From positions 186,001 to 250,000 of the forward strand of contig NZ_FNGS01000003.1 of NCBI RefSeq assembly GCF_900103285.1: 64,000 nucleotides of DNA. The letters are read 5' to 3'. The first letter of the stretch is position 1, and each line of letters opens with the position of its first letter. Shown here in pieces: positions 25,791 to 34,472 of the stretch. The stretch is from Siphonobacter aquaeclarae. GTDB lineage: Bacteria; Bacteroidota; Bacteroidia; Cytophagales; Spirosomataceae. Both the position numbers and the translations under genes were made by a program. The notes beneath the pieces were generated by a model. It ran no database searches. It was not told the origin of the DNA and was given only the letters and a program-made list of their open reading frames with translations.

Positions 25791-28700
25791 ATGAAAAAAC
25801 CTCCTTTTCACAACTATTTGAGAATAGCCTTCATCCAGGTACTCCTGGCGTCGCTGCTGGTCTCCGTTTCCTGGGCGCATCGTGCCGCCGCGCAGGAAGT
25901 ACTGACGCAGCGGCTGTCGCTCAACGTCCGGAACGAGAGCCTGAAAAACGTTCTCAAGCTGATCGAAAAGTCGCTTAACGTTCGGTTTTCCTACAGCCCG
26001 CAGGTCGTTCCGCCGCATCATGCGGTATCGCTCAGCGTACAGTCAAAGCCGTTGCATGAAGTACTGGAGCAGTTGCTTACCCCGCTGGATGTGAGCTATA
26101 CCGTTACGGGTCAGCAGATTATTCTGGTCCGGTCAAAAGGTCCCGGAATGGGCTTTCAACCGCCCCACCCCGCCGAAGCCATGGAAATTCCGGCGGAAGA
26201 CCGCCCGATATCCGGCAGCGTCCGGGATGAAAAAGACGAACCGCTTCCGGGCGTGAACATCCTGCTCAAAGGCACCACGCGCGGTACCATGACCGACAAA
26301 AACGGGAATTACCGGCTGAGTATTCCGGAAGGTGCGCAGACGCTCGTATTCAGCTTCGTAGGCTTTCAGACGGAAGAAATTCCGGTGACGACGCAGCGGG
26401 AACTGAACGTACACCTGAAAGTTGCTGTCCGCTCGATTCAGGAAGTAGTGGTTGTGGGATACGGTACCCTGAGCCGGAAGGAAATTTCCAGTGCCGTGAC
26501 GCACCTTTCCTCGAAAGACCTCCTGCAGGTAGGCGCCAACAGTCCGCTGATGGCGATTCAGGGAAAAGTTGCGGGGTTGTCGGTAACGAATACGGCTGCC
26601 GCTGATCCGAACTCTACGCCCAGTATTCAGCTGCGCGGGGTATCGTCGAGAAGCGCCGGGCTCGGACCGCTGTTTGTTATCAACGGTATTCCGGGAGGTA
26701 ACCTCGATAACATCAACCAGAATGAAATCGAATCGATCGATGTGCTGAAAGGCGGCGCCGCCTCCGCGATCTACGGAACGCGCGGCAGCAACGGGGTCAT
26801 CGTCATCACGACGAAACGGGGTTCCGAACAGTCCCGGATTTTTTACGACGGATACGGCTCGTTTGACTACCTGACGAATACCCTGCCCGTTTTGAGCAAG
26901 GAGCAGTTTCTGGCCAACAAGCGGGGCGTGGACCTCGGCGGAAATACCAACTGGCTCAAGGCCGTCAGTCAGGCGCCGGTATTCTCCCAGAAACATACCC
27001 TGCAGTTTTCAGGCGGAAACGGAAAAACGAATTATTTCACCTCGCTCGACTACCGGAACGCCCGGGGGATCGACCTGCGCTCTTCCAAAGAAGAATATGG
27101 TGGTCGGGTGAATATCAACCACACCTCCCAGAACAACCTCTACGCCCTTACGTTTACCGCCGCGCCGCGCTATGCCCGGACCAACTCGGCAGATTACAGC
27201 GGATTCAACTACGCGCTCACGCTAAATCCAACGCAGCCGATTTACGACCAGAACGGCCGGTATGTCTACATTACGACGGGCTTTTTTGCGAATAACCCGG
27301 TTGAAAATGCCAAGGAGGTCGTCGCGCAGGCAGAACGGAAATACCTCGATATCAACGGGTCCTTCAAACTCAATCTGACGGACAACCTGAATACGCTGGT
27401 GACGGTGGGTCAGGTGACGTCTTCCGTGCGGAATATGTCTTTCCAACCGTCTACGCTGACGACGATCATCAACGGAAACGGCCGGAACAATGCATCGCAG
27501 GGACTGGACGAGAATGATCAGAAGAGTTTCGAATGGACCGGCAACTATGCGCAGGAATTCGGCAAGCACTCGGTGAAAGCCCTGGCGGGGTATTCCTACC
27601 AGCTTTTTACCAGCTCCGGTTTTGGCGCTTCGAACGAGAATTTTCCTTCCAATGCCCTGACTTACAATAACCTCGGAACAGGTCTCTGGAACCTGGAGAA
27701 GGGGATCAACGGGGTGAGCTCCTACAAAAACAGCTCCAAACTGGTTGGCTTCTTCGGACGGGTGAACTATGATTTCAACCAGAAGTATTTCCTTTCGGCG
27801 AGTCTCCGCCGCGAGGGGTCATCCAAGTTCGGATATGACAACAAGTGGGGGTATTTCCCGGCGGCGTCTGCAGGCTGGCGGCTGAGCGAGGAAAACTTCG
27901 CAAAAGGTGTTTCCTGGATTAACGAACTGAAACTCCGGGCTGACTATGGCGAAACCGGCAACCAGGATTTCGGAAACTACCTGTCGCTCGATACCTACAG
28001 CGGTTATGGCTATTACCCGTACAACGGTACCTCGTATCAGGTATGGGGCCCGAGCCAGAATACCAATTACAACCTCCGCTGGGAAAAGGCGCTCAACTTC
28101 AACGTAGGGGTGGATTTTGACCTCTTCAAAGACAGCCGCCTTACGGGAAGTTTGAACTACTACATCCGGACGAACAAGGATCTGCTGGGTTCCTATGCCG
28201 TACCCAACCCGCCCAACGTACAGGGATCTACGTTCGCGAACGTCGGTACGATGAAAAACTCCGGCCTGGAGATTCAACTGAACGCGATGGTCGTCAGCAA
28301 CAAGAAATTTACCTACCAGGTGAGCTTTGCCGGGGCGACGAACAGCAACAAATTTGTGTCGTTTTCGAACGAAGCCTACAAGGGTCAGACGTACGTCGAC
28401 GTGGTGGGTATGCCCGCTCCCGGCAGCCCCGGAAACATCCAGCGGTTGCAGGAAGGTACCCGTATCGGGAGCTTCTACATGCTGAGATCGGCCGGTGTGG
28501 ACCAGACCGGCGCGCTGCAGGTGTACAACAAAAAGGGTGAAGTAATCGCGGCGAATAAGGCGACGAACGACGACAAGCAGTTTGTCGGAAACGGTCTGCC
28601 GCAGTTTACCGCCAGCCTCAACAACTCCCTGCATTACGGGAAGTGGGACCTGACGGTATTCCTCCGCGGAACGTTCGGGTACAAGCTCTTCAACACCTAC

Positions 28701-29069
28701 GCCTTTTACATCGGAACACCGGCCACGCAGCAGAACGCCAACGTGCTGACCTCGGCATATGACGGCGGCAAGTACTCGAAGCTGACCAATCCGGCGACGT
28801 ACTCCTCTCTTTCCGATTACTTCCTCGAAGCAGGCTCGTTCGTGAAAGTTGACAACGTGACGCTGAGCTTTACCCAGCCGCTGCACTTCAAATTCCTGAA
28901 ATCGGTACGCCTTTACGCGACTACCCGGAACCTGAAGACGTTCACCCGGTACACCGGCGGTGATCCGGATCTCGTGCAGGTAAACGGCCTGAATCCTGGC
29001 ATCAATAATTCACTTTCCTATTATCCGGCCACGACCCAGTTGATCGGCGGCATTCAATTGACACTCTGA
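25791..29069 (+). CDS. SusC-like TonB-dependent receptor with N-terminal STN signalling domain
   Basis: A 1092-residue receptor-transducer. After a signal peptide (about 1-35) comes an STN domain at about 40-113 (LSLNVRNESLKNVLKLIEKS, TVTGQQIILV), the part that contacts a FecR protein in the periplasm. A carboxypeptidase-D-like domain follows (about 139-212, LPGVNILLKGTTRG), then EVVVVGYG, plug motifs (IQLRGVSSRS, NEIESIDVLKGGAASAIYG, GVIVITTKRG) and the barrel. With the sigma and anti-sigma genes before it and SusD two bases after it, this is a complete cell-surface-signalling uptake locus: ligand binding both imports and induces. In gut Bacteroides such loci often serve host glycans; the ligand here is unknown. 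Confidence 0.95.
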   Translation: MKKPPFHNYLRIAFIQVLLASLLVSVSWAHRAAAQEVLTQRLSLNVRNESLKNVLKLIEKSLNVRFSYSPQVVPPHHAVSLSVQSKPLHEVLEQLLTPLDVSYTVTGQQIILVRSKGPGMGFQPPHPAEAMEIPAEDRPISGSVRDEKDEPLPGVNILLKGTTRGTMTDKNGNYRLSIPEGAQTLVFSFVGFQTEEIPVTTQRELNVHLKVAVRSIQEVVVVGYGTLSRKEISSAVTHLSSKDLLQVGANSPLMAIQGKVAGLSVTNTAAADPNSTPSIQLRGVSSRSAGLGPLFVINGIPGGNLDNINQNEIESIDVLKGGAASAIYGTRGSNGVIVITTKRGSEQSRIFYDGYGSFDYLTNTLPVLSKEQFLANKRGVDLGGNTNWLKAVSQAPVFSQKHTLQFSGGNGKTNYFTSLDYRNARGIDLRSSKEEYGGRVNINHTSQNNLYALTFTAAPRYARTNSADYSGFNYALTLNPTQPIYDQNGRYVYITTGFFANNPVENAKEVVAQAERKYLDINGSFKLNLTDNLNTLVTVGQVTSSVRNMSFQPSTLTTIINGNGRNNASQGLDENDQKSFEWTGNYAQEFGKHSVKALAGYSYQLFTSSGFGASNENFPSNALTYNNLGTGLWNLEKGINGVSSYKNSSKLVGFFGRVNYDFNQKYFLSASLRREGSSKFGYDNKWGYFPAASAGWRLSEENFAKGVSWINELKLRADYGETGNQDFGNYLSLDTYSGYGYYPYNGTSYQVWGPSQNTNYNLRWEKALNFNVGVDFDLFKDSRLTGSLNYYIRTNKDLLGSYAVPNPPNVQGSTFANVGTMKNSGLEIQLNAMVVSNKKFTYQVSFAGATNSNKFVSFSNEAYKGQTYVDVVGMPAPGSPGNIQRLQEGTRIGSFYMLRSAGVDQTGALQVYNKKGEVIAANKATNDDKQFVGNGLPQFTASLNNSLHYGKWDLTVFLRGTFGYKLFNTYAFYIGTPATQQNANVLTSAYDGGKYSKLTNPATYSSLSDYFLEAGSFVKVDNVTLSFTQPLHFKFLKSVRLYATTRNLKTFTRYTGGDPDLVQVNGLNPGINNSLSYYPATTQLIGGIQLTL

Positions 29070-29071
29070 CG

Positions 29072-30793
29072 ATGAAATCTTTCAAAAAAATAGCAGGAGG
29101 AGCGTTCTGCGGCATGGCGATGTTGCTGGCTGCCGGTTGCACCAACCTCGACGAAGTACTGTACGACCGGATTACCTCCGGGAACTTCCTCCAGACCAGG
29201 CAGGACGTTATCCGGGACTTTCTCCGGGCCTTCGAACACAGCTACTGGAGCATTCAGGGCGGCGCGACGTTTATGTTGCAGGAAAACAGTACCGACGAAC
29301 TCATGACGCCGAACCGGCAGGGCGACTGGTTCGACGGCGGGCAGTACCAGCGTGTGCACTACCACACCTGGACGCCTAATGACAACTACACCAGCGATGC
29401 CTGGAACGCTCTTTATCAGGGCGTTAACCTCGCTACCAACTCGCTCGAAGACCTCGAAGCCATTCAGAATCCGGACAAGTTTGAAATGACCCGGGCCGAA
29501 CTCGACGGCATGATCGCCGAGCTCCGCGTACTCCGTGCCTGGCTCAACCTGCGCCTGTTTGACTTCTACCGGAATATTGTCCTTGTGAAAAAAGTGAAAG
29601 GGCAGTCTCAGGGCGGTCCGCAATCGCCGCCGCAGGAAACGTTCGCCTACATCGAGCAGGAATTGAAAGAAGCTCTTCCGAAACTGCCCACCCGGGAAAG
29701 CCTCGCCGGGCAGTCGTCGGGTCGCTGGACACAAGCCGGCGCCGCCTCTCTCCTCGTGCGTCTGTACCTCAACGCCAAGGTTTATACCGGCACGGATCGT
29801 TTCGCCGATTGCGCGACGGTATGCCAGGATATCCTCGCCGGAAAGTATGGCAAGTATGCGCTGGAAACCCGCTGGGACGCGCCGTTTGATTATACCAATC
29901 CCAACGGCAACGAAACGATTTTCGGTTTCCCGGGAAGCTTTGCCCTGACGCACTGGCAGTATGATTCGGGAATGTATTTCTGGATGCTTCCGTACCAGGC
30001 GACTTTCTACTTCGGATTCACCGATTTCGGAACCGCCAACCCGAAATATGCCCTTCAGCCGGGCCGCGACATAGACGGAAAAGAGTATACTTTTTCCCTC
30101 GGAAAGCCGTACCTGAAATTCGCGAAGTACCCGGATGATTTGCGGTTCAAAAACTATAAAAACCTCGGCGACAGCAAGCGTGAAGGCATGTTTCTCTCCG
30201 GATACCTGCTGTATACCAACGCAAAGGGCCAGCCGGATACCGTTCGCGGAAACAAAGGCCCGTACCCGCTGTATTTCCGGGATCAGGTCGGGATGTTCCT
30301 CAATGCCAAACCGGGTACGGTGATCGCCGACAAGGAGTCGAACATGAACCACGCCGACCATAACTCCGGCATTTTCCCGGTGAAGTACCCGTACTACCCG
30401 AGTACCGATGCCAACAAGATCACTTCGGCGTATGCGGAAATCCGGCTCGCGGAGATTTACTATTCCCTGGCAGAGTGCAAGTACCGGGCGGGCGACAAGG
30501 CCGCTGCCGCAACGCTCCTCAATACTGTTCGGGCGCGGAACTATCCGGTCGGCTCGCCAAGCCTGTACAAGGCCGACGGTAGCCAGCTCAACGACCAGGA
30601 AATGATCGATGAATGGGGCCGCGAGTTTCTGGTGGAAGGCCGCCGGCGTACCGACCTCATCCGCTGGGGCGTATTCAACTCCGGTACCTGGTGGGACAAG
30701 CAGCCGGATGCCGACGATCATACGGCTATTTTCTGTATCGGACAAAACGTCCTCAACGTCTCTACCCAACTCAAGCAGAATCCCGGATACTGA
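29072..30793 (+). CDS. SusD/RagB-family outer-membrane lipoprotein
   Basis: A 573-residue surface lipoprotein, longer than the other two SusD proteins here. Signal MKSFKKIAGG with lipobox LLAAGC (Cys23). SusD marks are WNALYQGVNLATNSLEDL, AELRVLRAWLNLRLFDFYRN, TQAGAASLLVRLYLNAKV and the C-terminal YAEIRLAEIYYSLAECKYR and EWGREFLVEGRRRTDLIRWG. The start codon is two bases after the SusC stop, so translation is likely coupled. It delivers ligand to the STN-type receptor. A long hairpin terminator follows the stop codon. Confidence 0.94.
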   Translation: MKSFKKIAGGAFCGMAMLLAAGCTNLDEVLYDRITSGNFLQTRQDVIRDFLRAFEHSYWSIQGGATFMLQENSTDELMTPNRQGDWFDGGQYQRVHYHTWTPNDNYTSDAWNALYQGVNLATNSLEDLEAIQNPDKFEMTRAELDGMIAELRVLRAWLNLRLFDFYRNIVLVKKVKGQSQGGPQSPPQETFAYIEQELKEALPKLPTRESLAGQSSGRWTQAGAASLLVRLYLNAKVYTGTDRFADCATVCQDILAGKYGKYALETRWDAPFDYTNPNGNETIFGFPGSFALTHWQYDSGMYFWMLPYQATFYFGFTDFGTANPKYALQPGRDIDGKEYTFSLGKPYLKFAKYPDDLRFKNYKNLGDSKREGMFLSGYLLYTNAKGQPDTVRGNKGPYPLYFRDQVGMFLNAKPGTVIADKESNMNHADHNSGIFPVKYPYYPSTDANKITSAYAEIRLAEIYYSLAECKYRAGDKAAAATLLNTVRARNYPVGSPSLYKADGSQLNDQEMIDEWGREFLVEGRRRTDLIRWGVFNSGTWWDKQPDADDHTAIFCIGQNVLNVSTQLKQNPGY

Positions 30794-30811
30794 TCCGGGC
30801 CACGGAAAACG

Positions 30812-30855
30812 ACCGTGTTGTCGGGTCGGCGCTGGCGCCGACCCGACAACACGGT
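30812..30855. terminator. Very long perfect hairpin terminator between convergent genes
   Basis: 21 base pairs without a mismatch (30812-30832 with 30835-30855), followed on the plus strand by a run of six T in TACTTTTTTATA. It ends the SusD transcript and stands seven bases from the DinB stop codon, so it may also serve the minus strand. Confidence 0.85.
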
Positions 30856-30862
30856 TACTTTT

Positions 30863-31384
30863 TTATAGCATGCCGCTGATCCGGTCTTTTTGGCGGAGGT
30901 GATGGCGGAGATGCATTTCCGCAAACTGAAGCCATTCCTGCGCGCTGAAGTACCGGAGACCGGGATGGGCTGTTTTTCCGACGGAAGTGGAAAAAGCGGG
31001 TTCTTCGGTCAGGCCGTTGACGCGGTCGCGTATGCGGACCAACCGTACCCGGAGTTCTTCGGTACTGGCCGGTTGCGGCAGGTCCAGGCGGTTGTAAGGG
31101 TTTTCGATTTTCAGATCCGGAAAGGCATTGGCGGCAAAGAAGCGTTTGGCTTCCGGGTGCATGGGCTCGGTGGCATGTTCGGTGCCACTTCCCATCGCCG
31201 TGATGATCTGTTCAACAAAATATTCGGTATCCTCGATGAGGTGCACGTACACCTGCCCGAGCGACCAGGCCTCTTCCGACGGCCGGTACTGCAACTGCGC
31301 GAGGGTGTAGTGATCGAGAAAACCGATCCATTGACCGATGGTCTCGTTGAATTGCTGCCGGAGGGCTTCGATAGGAGTTTTCAT
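30863..31384 (-). CDS. DinB-like four-helix metal-binding protein
   Basis: A 173-residue protein of the DinB/YfiT superfamily. The ATG at 31384 (MKTPIEALRQQFNE) begins the first helix; the 41 codons open upstream are not protein-like. The fold's metal ligands are visible as His in SLGQVYVHLIEDTEYF and the HxxxH in AEMHLRHHLRQKDRI near the C terminus. Members bind zinc or nickel and several are thiol transferases that use bacillithiol or similar thiols; others have no known reaction. It stands alone, convergent to the SusD gene. No functional link to its neighbours is visible. Confidence 0.85.
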   Translation of the reverse strand: MKTPIEALRQQFNETIGQWIGFLDHYTLAQLQYRPSEEAWSLGQVYVHLIEDTEYFVEQIITAMGSGTEHATEPMHPEAKRFFAANAFPDLKIENPYNRLDLPQPASTEELRVRLVRIRDRVNGLTEEPAFSTSVGKTAHPGLRYFSAQEWLQFAEMHLRHHLRQKDRISGML

Positions 31385-31521
31385 AGTACCGGAATCGGGA
31401 GAGTTGCGGTTTGCAGCATATCTCCGGCGATGGGTCAGGTGTGGTAAAAAATCAAAAAAAATTAGGGTAACGGGTCGGTGGGTTGTCACTACGTCGAAAA
31501 TACACAACTCAACGCAAAGTC

Positions 31522-32664
31522 ATGAAAACACGAACCCTGAAAACCTTTTTGTACATTCTTCCCCTTCTGTTTGCTGTATCCTGTCACAAAGATTCCGAAC
31601 CTTCTCCCGGCCCGAATAGCTGGAAGTACCAGCGTATTGTCGACAAGTTTCTACAGGCTGGCGCTACAGGTGTCAGCGTAACCGTCATTTCTCCGCAGGG
31701 TACCTGGACCGGCGCCGGCGGGAAGGCCGACGTCCAGGGTAATACGGTTCTGAAGCCCGAAAATACCCTTCGCATCGGCAGTATGACCAAACTATTTGCG
31801 ATGGCAACGATCCTGAAATTACAGGAAGAAAAAGTCCTGAATATCAAGGATAAAATCAGCAAGTACATCCCCGCATCCATCACCGGCCGGATTGCCAACG
31901 GCAACGACATCACGATCGAACAATGCCTGAACCATACCTCCGGTGTGGCCGAATACCTGACCGAAGACGTATTCGTCGGCATCATGAACGGGACCATCTC
32001 CCGGTTTTCCGCCGAGCGCAATCTCCAGTTTATCTACGACAAGCCCGCATATGCCACTCCCGGCAAAGGCTCGAAGTATTGCAACTCCAATTACCTGCTG
32101 CTTTCGTCCGTCATCAGTCATGCGACCGGTAAACCGGCCTACGATGTGGTCCGGGAAAAAATCATCACTCCCCTCAACCTGAAAAATACGTTCCCGGGTA
32201 CTGCAACCCCGACCACCCTCACCAAAGCCTATTACAGCGAAGCGGAAAACGGTTCGAACGCCGCCGATGTAACCGCTCTGGATAACGCGGCGGTAGGTGG
32301 TGAAGGCGCACTCGACGGGGGTATGATCGCTACATCCGAAGATATTGCCCATTTTCTGGAAGCGCTGCTGACCGGTAAAGTACTGTCGGCCAGCTCCCTC
32401 GCGCAAATGCAGACCTTCCAGCCCATTAATCCCGAAGACCTGACAGAGGACCTGCTCTACTACAAAGGCTATGGACTGGGCCTGATGAAAATCGAAACGA
32501 ACAAGGGTACTGCCCTCGGTCACGACGGCCACGTCCACGGTTTCGTCGGCAAAGCCTTCTACCTGCCTTCCCAGAAAGTAACGATGGTGATCCTGCTCAA
32601 TAGCTGGTCCCCCGCGGCGGTGAAGGTGTTGAATGCGAAGGAGACGTTTGATTTGTTGTTTTAA
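31522..32664 (+). CDS. Serine hydrolase lipoprotein (class C beta-lactamase / DD-peptidase family)
   Basis: A 380-residue lipoprotein. The ATG at 31522 gives the signal MKTRTLKTFLYILPLLF and Cys21 in FAVSC. The penicillin-binding/beta-lactamase fold is shown by SxxK (SMTK, Ser87 and Lys90), a YxN element (YCNSN) and HxG (GHDGHVHGF) near the C terminus. Proteins of this family include D-amino-acid peptidases, esterases and true AmpC enzymes; the YCN and HDGH variants point to the peptidase/esterase groups rather than to a beta-lactamase. It sits alone, and ends 12 bases before the repeat hairpin that separates it from the kinase gene. Confidence 0.88.
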   Translation: MKTRTLKTFLYILPLLFAVSCHKDSEPSPGPNSWKYQRIVDKFLQAGATGVSVTVISPQGTWTGAGGKADVQGNTVLKPENTLRIGSMTKLFAMATILKLQEEKVLNIKDKISKYIPASITGRIANGNDITIEQCLNHTSGVAEYLTEDVFVGIMNGTISRFSAERNLQFIYDKPAYATPGKGSKYCNSNYLLLSSVISHATGKPAYDVVREKIITPLNLKNTFPGTATPTTLTKAYYSEAENGSNAADVTALDNAAVGGEGALDGGMIATSEDIAHFLEALLTGKVLSASSLAQMQTFQPINPEDLTEDLLYYKGYGLGLMKIETNKGTALGHDGHVHGFVGKAFYLPSQKVTMVILLNSWSPAAVKVLNAKETFDLLF

Positions 32665-32675
32665 GGCGATAAGCC

Positions 32676-32734
32676 GTAGGCTTTAAGCTATAGGCTCGCA
32701 TTCGGTGGCGAGCTGCTTATAGCTTAAAGCCTAC
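32676..32734. repeat. Word-like repeat element forming a long hairpin
   Basis: A 17-bp arm (32676-32692) pairs exactly with 32718-32734, and GCTCGC/GCGAGC (32694-32699 with 32708-32713) extends the stem inside. More words of the same kind (CAGCTTAAAGCCG, TTGCTTAAAGCCG) follow to about 32765. The element fills the gap between two convergent genes. It has no T-run but could stop transcription in both directions. Confidence 0.75.
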
Positions 32735-32777
32735 AGCTTAAAGCCGATTGCTTAAAGCCGAAAGCCGACCGCCATCT

Positions 32778-34472
32778 TCACGCCCCCGGCACCTTAAACC
32801 GAAACGTGCTGCCATAGCCGAGGCCTTCGCTTTGGGCGGAAATGCTGCCGCCCTGGGCTTCGATGAAGTCTTTGGCGATAGCGAGGCCAAGACCTGTGCC
32901 GGTTTTGCCGTGGCCGTCGGGTATCTGGAAATACCGGTCAAAAATGCGCGTGATGTACTGGGCTTCAATACCCCGCCCTTTGTCGGTAACGGAGAATACC
33001 ACGCCGTCCTTTTCCAGGGTAATAGTCAGCGAAACAGTACTTTGCTCGGGACTGTACCGGATAGCGTTGGTCAGGAAATTAATGAGTACCCAGGCTGTTT
33101 TTTCGGGATCGGCGAGTACCGGTACCGGCTGGTCGGGCAGGGCGGCGTCGAGTATTACCTGCTTCTGGCCGGCGGTACTCCGCACGCTGTCGAGGGCGAG
33201 GGAGACGATCCGGCGGGCATCCACCGGCCCGATCTGCAACTGAATATTCCCGGTTTCCACCTGGGATAGTTCCAGCAGTTCGCCCGTGATGCGCAGCAGG
33301 CGCTGGGTATCTGCCTGGATACTGGAGATGAGCTGCTGCTGGTCGTCGTTGAGCGACCCCACGCGCGAATCTTCCAGCAATTGCAAACTCATCTTGATCG
33401 CTGAAATAGGCGTTTTGAGTTCGTGGGAGACCGTCGCGATGAAATGCGTTTTGGCTTGGTCGAGGTCATGAAACCGGGTGACATTCCGGAGCAGCAATAC
33501 CTCGCCGATGGGCTTGTCGCCGCTCCGTACGACCTGCGTTTCCCGTGTGAAAAAGGCTTCCTGGCCATCCACGACAATCTTGAGCTCGTCCCGTTTTTCC
33601 TGCAAAAGCGTCCGGAGAAGATCGTTTCGCACGGCTACATCGGGCGCGTATTTCCCGACGAGTTCCGGCTCCTTCATCCCGAGCAGCGACAGAGCCAGGT
33701 CGTTGACAAAGAGAATAACCCGCTTTTCATCCAGCCCGATGATGGCTTCCGGCATCGAGGCGATGACGGTTTCAATGCGTCTTTTCTCAAACTGAAGCTT
33801 GGCCAGGTTGCTGTTCTCCCACTGATCCAGTTTCTGCGCCATGGTATTGAAGGCCTGGGCGAGTTCGCCGAACTCGTCGTCCGACCGGTAGCCCAGCCGC
33901 GTGGCGTAGTTCCGGGCGGCTACTTCCTTGATTTTTTCCGTGAGCTCCCGGATGGGGTTGGCGATAAAAGAAGGGACGTTGATGGCGAGGGAAAAGGTCA
34001 CCAGGATACACAACGTCGCAATACACGTCAGCAGCACCAGCGCGGTCTGCGCGGTATCCTGTGCCGTTTTATTTTTCCGGAAGATGGCCTGCCGGTTGAG
34101 CTCCGCGATGCGGTGAAGCGGCTCCCGCAGGGATTTCAGCGGGAAAAACTGGCTCGTATCCTGCTTCCACCGGTCGAAACCCAGCCGGACGCGGCGGGAA
34201 AGATCGTTCTCGCCCACCTCGGTGCCGTTGTGCTCCTGCCGGGCGAGCGATTGCTCGAAGCGGTCGTAGTCCGTCGTCGGCAACCCCGCCTCCCGGTCGT
34301 CGATAAACTGGTTCATCTGTTCGACGTACTCGAGTGACTCGTAGTTGGCCTTCAGAATGTCCTGGGAGTCGTTTGCCAGTTCCCGCAGAAAATAAACGCC
34401 CAGTCCTCCGAGCATCGCGACTACGAGGAACAGAAACCAGAATCCCAGGGAAAGCTTTGCCTTCAGTTTCAT
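32778..34472 (-). CDS. Sensor histidine kinase with HAMP and PAS domains, next to KdpD
   Basis: A 564-residue kinase: transmembrane segments at about 8-30 and 143-167 around a helical periplasmic domain, HAMP (about 168-220), PAS (about 230-330, ASMPEAIIGLDEKRVILFVN), HisKA with SHELKTPISAIK and phosphoacceptor His350, and HATPase (NFLTNAIRYS, TDKGRGIEA, GTGLGLAIAKDF). Its ATG overlaps the stop of the KdpD-like gene by four bases, so the two are translated together. In Escherichia coli KdpD is a single protein with sensor, membrane and kinase parts; here the kinase is separate and has its own membrane domain. Likely partner: the NtrC-type regulator at 41398. Confidence 0.93.
   Translation of the reverse strand: MKLKAKLSLGFWFLFLVVAMLGGLGVYFLRELANDSQDILKANYESLEYVEQMNQFIDDREAGLPTTDYDRFEQSLARQEHNGTEVGENDLSRRVRLGFDRWKQDTSQFFPLKSLREPLHRIAELNRQAIFRKNKTAQDTAQTALVLLTCIATLCILVTFSLAINVPSFIANPIRELTEKIKEVAARNYATRLGYRSDDEFGELAQAFNTMAQKLDQWENSNLAKLQFEKRRIETVIASMPEAIIGLDEKRVILFVNDLALSLLGMKEPELVGKYAPDVAVRNDLLRTLLQEKRDELKIVVDGQEAFFTRETQVVRSGDKPIGEVLLLRNVTRFHDLDQAKTHFIATVSHELKTPISAIKMSLQLLEDSRVGSLNDDQQQLISSIQADTQRLLRITGELLELSQVETGNIQLQIGPVDARRIVSLALDSVRSTAGQKQVILDAALPDQPVPVLADPEKTAWVLINFLTNAIRYSPEQSTVSLTITLEKDGVVFSVTDKGRGIEAQYITRIFDRYFQIPDGHGKTGTGLGLAIAKDFIEAQGGSISAQSEGLGYGSTFRFKVPGA

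Noticed and set aside
29054-30769. 571-codon open frame on the minus strand
   Set aside because: Exactly opposite the SusD gene, which has an unmistakable lipoprotein signal and RagB/SusD motifs. Long antisense frames are common with this codon bias.
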